From Acanthochlamys bracteata (taxonomy: Eukaryota > Streptophyta > Magnoliopsida > Pandanales > Velloziaceae): 64,000 nucleotides of DNA. Numbering within the stretch: the first letter of the stretch is position 1; every line of letters starts with the position of its first letter. Positions 60,197 through 64,000 of this stretch are shown here, piece by piece. Location of the stretch: assembly GCA_019914995.1 (NCBI GenBank), contig CM034135.1:5458501-5522500 (forward strand), read 5' to 3'. A model generated the notes under the pieces. It saw nothing but the letters and a program-made list of their open reading frames with translations, did not search any database and was not told where the DNA came from. The position numbers and the translations under genes are program-made.

Positions 60197-61560
60197 CTGT
60201 GAAACACTAACAATCATAATTTCAAGCACATGTCAAACATACTCAAGAAAACAGCATCGAATTTTAGCAGAATACCATAAAACTAAGTTAAGGATGCTGC
60301 AACAACACAATAGAACAAAATACAATACGACATGAAAGACTACTCATAGAAGGATAGCTATCTTCATAAGTGCAGTAATGTCATCATTAAATAATGAAGA
60401 TGACCTTAAATACATAAATCTACTAAAAACAATCTGTAGAAGCATTATAAGGGGCAGATAAGTCACAGTCATCACTATTCAGTAGAAATGAGTAGAGAAA
60501 GATGGATTATTGAAAGAGATAGACGAGACATTGCTAATGTTCCTCTGAAGGCATTCATAGAGAGAATTCCCTCTATGTGCCTAAGCTAACCTTCTTCTTA
60601 ACTGCACTGTAGTTGCTGCTACATTCAATTCGTTCTAATTCCTAAATGTCAGATCTTCTTTATGACAGACATACACATTAGGAAGACAAAACAATGAGGC
60701 TATATAGAAATTATGCTACATGCATATTATTCTCTCACAAAAGAATAACACTACTACGTAGAAAATCAAAATTGCATACAGAAAGACTACACTAGTTAAA
60801 AATTAAAAAGCTGCTTATGTCACTTCAATGGAAGCATGAATAAAGCTGCTATTACAAAAAAAATTTTAAAAAAATCACTTCATTGGAAAATTGTCCCTTT
60901 GGTATGTCCATCTTTGTTGTTTATGTCAAGGGATCTCCTTTGCCCTCTTTTAACTTGTCAGTGCACTTAAGTGCTATATGAATCATTGAGGTTTCTTCAT
61001 ATGCTATTATGAGCTTCACTGAATGCTTGCATGTGTAATTTATGAGTTATTTCTCTTCTCTCTTGTGTATTGGACATTTTGGCAGAGCTTTTATGGGTTG
61101 CTTATCAGTCTTAGTTTTTTTTAGCTAGTTTGATATATTAGGTAAAGTTTCTAGTTGAAACTTTTAGCTGAAAATAAAAAGAAAAATAAAAAAATTTCTA
61201 AAAGTCCCCCATCCATGTTTTTGAGCTTCTCAATGTTCTAAAAATAGATAAAAAATTTTATCGTGACCAAAACAAGTACACATTTAATGTTATTTACAAG
61301 TTTAGATACTTTGGTCAGTTTAGTTCATATGCTCCTTTACAGCTTTTTAACCCAAAAGTTCACTAACTTTTCATCAGTTCAAACTTGTAAACTGTTGGTC
61401 CAGATTCTAGCTTTCATACCTAAGATAAGCTCTAGCTAACAAGCCCTATATATGTTTCAATCTAGATCCTGCTTTTTCTGTTAAGGACCAGAATCTAAAA
61501 GTGTAAACTTTTACAATCACTTCAGAGATTCTACAAAATAAGTTGCCTTAGCTTATACAG
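60197..61560. other. Presumed 5' region of the TGA gene
   Basis: This could hold a leader exon, an intron or the promoter of the minus-strand TGA gene. I found no further coding exon that joins convincingly at the acceptor at 60,197. Otherwise nothing recognisable. Confidence 0.35.
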
Positions 61561-61609
61561 TTCCTGAAATAATTGGGTTTATAAGACCATTTAAATGCAG
61601 CCTGTTTCA

Positions 61610-62260
61610 GAAACTACTATTGTACAATGTTGCGATGTGTGTCCAAATTGCCAACTTAACAAGGGTTGCTTGCTGGTATTGGGGTTCAAAAACTATTTAA
61701 CTGGCAGCTAATTTGAGTAACTACTGTTGCAAGATGATGGTATGTGTGTCTAAATTGCCAACTTAAGGGTTGCTTGCTTATACTTTTCCTTCACTCATGC
61801 GCATGCTCATGCTCTTCCTTTTCAATAACGACAGGTTGGATGCTACATGGATATATAGAGATCTTAAGGGTGCATGGCGCATGGTTTGCTGCAAAAGATG
61901 ACCGATGGTGCAAATGAATGGTGTGTGATGGAGACATTAGCAAATCTGGTGAATGATCTGCTGCAAAGGAATGGTGCATGAAGGATCTTTTTAATCCTGC
62001 AAACGAAAATCACCTAAAGATTAATGTAGCGACTAAGCTTGGGAATGTCCTTCCTGCGATAAGAACCACAAATCAGTTCTTTGAAGCAATGAAACAATGC
62101 TTGGTCAAGGTAGATTCAATAGTTCTTTCTTTATGTTGATATTGTTCCGACAAACGATGACCGATTGTGCAAATGAATGGTGAGTGATCGTGACATTAGA
62201 AAATCTGGCGCAAATGGTACTTAAGGGTGCATGGCGCATGGTTTGCTGCGAACGATGGAG
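61610..62260. repeat. Local duplications, partly permuted
   Basis: A phrase, aattgccaacttaa, with its surroundings (gatgtgtgtc before, gggttgcttgct after) occurs at about 61,630-61,675 and again at about 61,740-61,780, a tandem copy of about 105 bp. A second unit, ttaagggtgcatggcgcatg with ggtttgctgc, occurs at 61,863 and 62,220. Its companion gtgcaaatgaatggtg / gacattag / aaatctgg occurs after the first copy (about 61,907) but before the second (about 62,169), so the order is permuted. Confidence 0.65.
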
Positions 62261-63540
62261 GTATCAACGCAATCGCAGCGAACAAGGAAGGAAGACGATG
62301 ACACACGATTAAGCAGGATCGGACGTACAAGGGATAACCTATGTCAGCTTGGTATGATCAGGTCTCTAGCGTGAAGGTTGCCGGTCGAGTTTGGTGTTCA
62401 CACATGTCGCACTCGGGTCCGACCGCAAGTTCAGGTTAGCATGATGATGGAAAGTAGAAAGCCGAGGAAGAGAAGGAAAACGATGATGGAGAAGGATTCC
62501 CAACGGGATCTACAAAGTTTGCGACTACAAGGGAGGGGCAGCGTAGTTGCTACATGATCGACGAATCGCTTGTGACGAAAGGTATCTTCTTGGAGCTGGA
62601 AGAAAATTGATGGATTAGCAACAAGAGGAGGAAATTCACGGGAGGATGATGGATTTACGATTGTGGGAGAGAGACTTCATGAACATGCGCGAGTATATTT
62701 GTGCCTAACTTCAGCCTAATCATATATTATAATTGGGTTATATTTGAGTCAAACCCGAAATGACCCAAATCTGTTTGAACTACATGTTCGACTTCGGATT
62801 GACCCAAAGTGACTTAAAGCAATATAAAGCCAAACTTAAAAGCTGATTTAAATGAGTGAATTCGGCTCGGATTGGCAAGTCAAGTTAGAATTTGCCACCA
62901 TTACTAAGTAGCAACGTGATAGCAGCTAAGCTTTCTATGTAAGAGGAGAATCCTAAGTTCCTTCAACACACCACTTTGAGGAACAGCTAATGCAAACCAA
63001 ATCTCTTTCCAATATTATTGATTATATTCAAGAATTGTTCATTGTTGTAGTCTTACGAGTCTCGCACGATCTTGTATTCGGGTGAGAAGACTAGTGTTAT
63101 GTGTTTTGATTAACCCTTCTACTCTCTTAATATTATTACTGAACTTTTTCTTTTGCTCTTCCCCTCGATGTCAAATGTATACCAAACCACAAAACTCTTG
63201 TATATCTTCAGATTTGCTTGATCGATGATCTATAAATTGCTTTCCCCCACTACTTCGCAACCAATGTTAACTTTCACCAGTCTATTACTTACCTATTGGA
63301 GTTCACAAGAATAATCCACAAAAGGAATAATAGAGGTCCACAATAGAAATAATGAATACGTATATACCAAGCTTGAAGGGTACTAATGTAATTTCATAAA
63401 TGGGAAGAGTCTATTTAAGTATTATATTTGGTAGGTCTATTTAAGTATTATATTTGGTAGATCATATATTGTAGTACAAATTTATCTAGTTTGGGGTTCC
63501 TAATTGATATACGAGTTAGTTGTAGTACACTTTGGATGTT
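62261..63540. other. Gene-free interval
   Basis: The part to about 62,900 is less AT-rich than its surroundings and resembles retrotransposon leader sequence, but carries no motif I can name. A direct repeat taagtattatatttggtag occurs at about 63,415 and again at about 63,440. No gene. Confidence 0.35.
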
Positions 63541-63554
63541 AATATGTATATGGG

Positions 63555-64000
63555 ATATAATATAGACACCCTATCAGTTTCTCCGGTCATATTTGGCAGG
63601 AGAGACCTCCAAATTTGATGTTTACCGTTGAATATTTAAAACTATTGAGTTGTAAGCATGCTAACAAAATTTCAATTCAACCGAATCACGAATTGACCTC
63701 GATCCGGCCACTTAATCAAGATGACTCAAAAACAAAATATGTATACTTTGTCAACTTTTATTATTTGAAGATAATATATATATTTTATAGTTTTTCTTAT
63801 TTATATCATTTTGATCAAATAATCGAATGAATGTAGATTCATAGTCCGATTGAGCTAAAATTTTGCCAGTATGTTACAGACTCGTACTTCTTCATATTAC
63901 ACGTCTACATTATTACACGATAGAAATTGAAATTGAATGTCTCCTGAATAAGAAATGGCCGTGGAGTGCACCGGAAGTACCCCTACGGAATAGAGTGCCC
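63555..64000. mobile_element. Palindromic element E, reaching the right edge
   Basis: This is the same family as elements A-D of the villin intron. Arm motifs include gagacctccaaatttgat, ttcaattcaaccgaatcacg and cacttaatcaagatgact at the left, and tcattttgatcaaataatcg, tagtccgattgagctaaaat and gtacttcttcatatta at the right, in inverted order. A TA-rich tract (ataatatatatatattttat) lies at its centre. The right end is cut by the window. Confidence 0.7.

Overview
This is nuclear DNA of a flowering plant. The evidence is genes split by GT-AG introns, plant-specific families (a CC-NBS-LRR immune receptor, a villin of the VLN2/VLN3 type, a clade II TGA bZIP factor, a NOI/RIN4-type protein), a Pol III tRNA gene, and AT-rich intergenic DNA filled with decayed Ty1-copia, Ty3-gypsy, LINE, hAT-like and Mutator-like elements. 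I could not place the species or the chromosome.

Layout. 518-1862 (-): the first three coding exons of a PRMT3-type protein arginine methyltransferase, whose 3' part lies beyond the left edge. 2.1-4.2 kb: AT-rich MITE-like repeats and a 715 bp hAT-like element with an exact 8 bp target duplication. 4800-8201 (-): an intact single-exon CC-NBS-LRR receptor of 1133 aa. 8.9-9.1 kb: a long (AT)n microsatellite. 9.5-13.3 kb (-): a decayed Ty1-copia element, recognisable from gag through reverse transcriptase. 16305-18983 (-): a two-exon gene for a 60-residue membrane protein. 19.3-24.6 kb: gene-free, with MITE-like repeats and a second hAT-like element. 24.6-39.35 kb (+): a villin gene of 22 coding exons with an 11 nt micro-exon; intron 20 holds palindromic elements set in TA microsatellites. 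41.3-44.7 kb (-): an internally deleted Ty3-gypsy chromovirus. 44.7-47.5 kb (+): a Ty1-copia gag relic split by a Mutator-like element with a 9 bp target duplication. 47994-51902 (-): a three-exon NOI/RIN4-type gene. 52327-52398 (-): a variant tRNA-Asp(GUC). 53354-60196 (-): a TGA factor of at least ten coding exons, one intron of which holds an L1-type LINE tail. 60.2-64 kb: gene-free repeats, ending in another palindromic element.

How the genes relate. An NLR, a NOI/RIN4-type protein with an intact AvrRpt2-type cleavage motif, and a TGA factor of the NPR1-binding clade all have roles in plant immunity in their families. They lie within about 55 kb, but nothing in the sequence shows co-regulation. 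The villin (actin bundling) and the PRMT3-type enzyme are housekeeping genes. I found no new multi-gene system. The most unusual structures are the microsatellite-embedded palindromes and the nested transposon insertions, whose boundaries can be read directly from the sequence.
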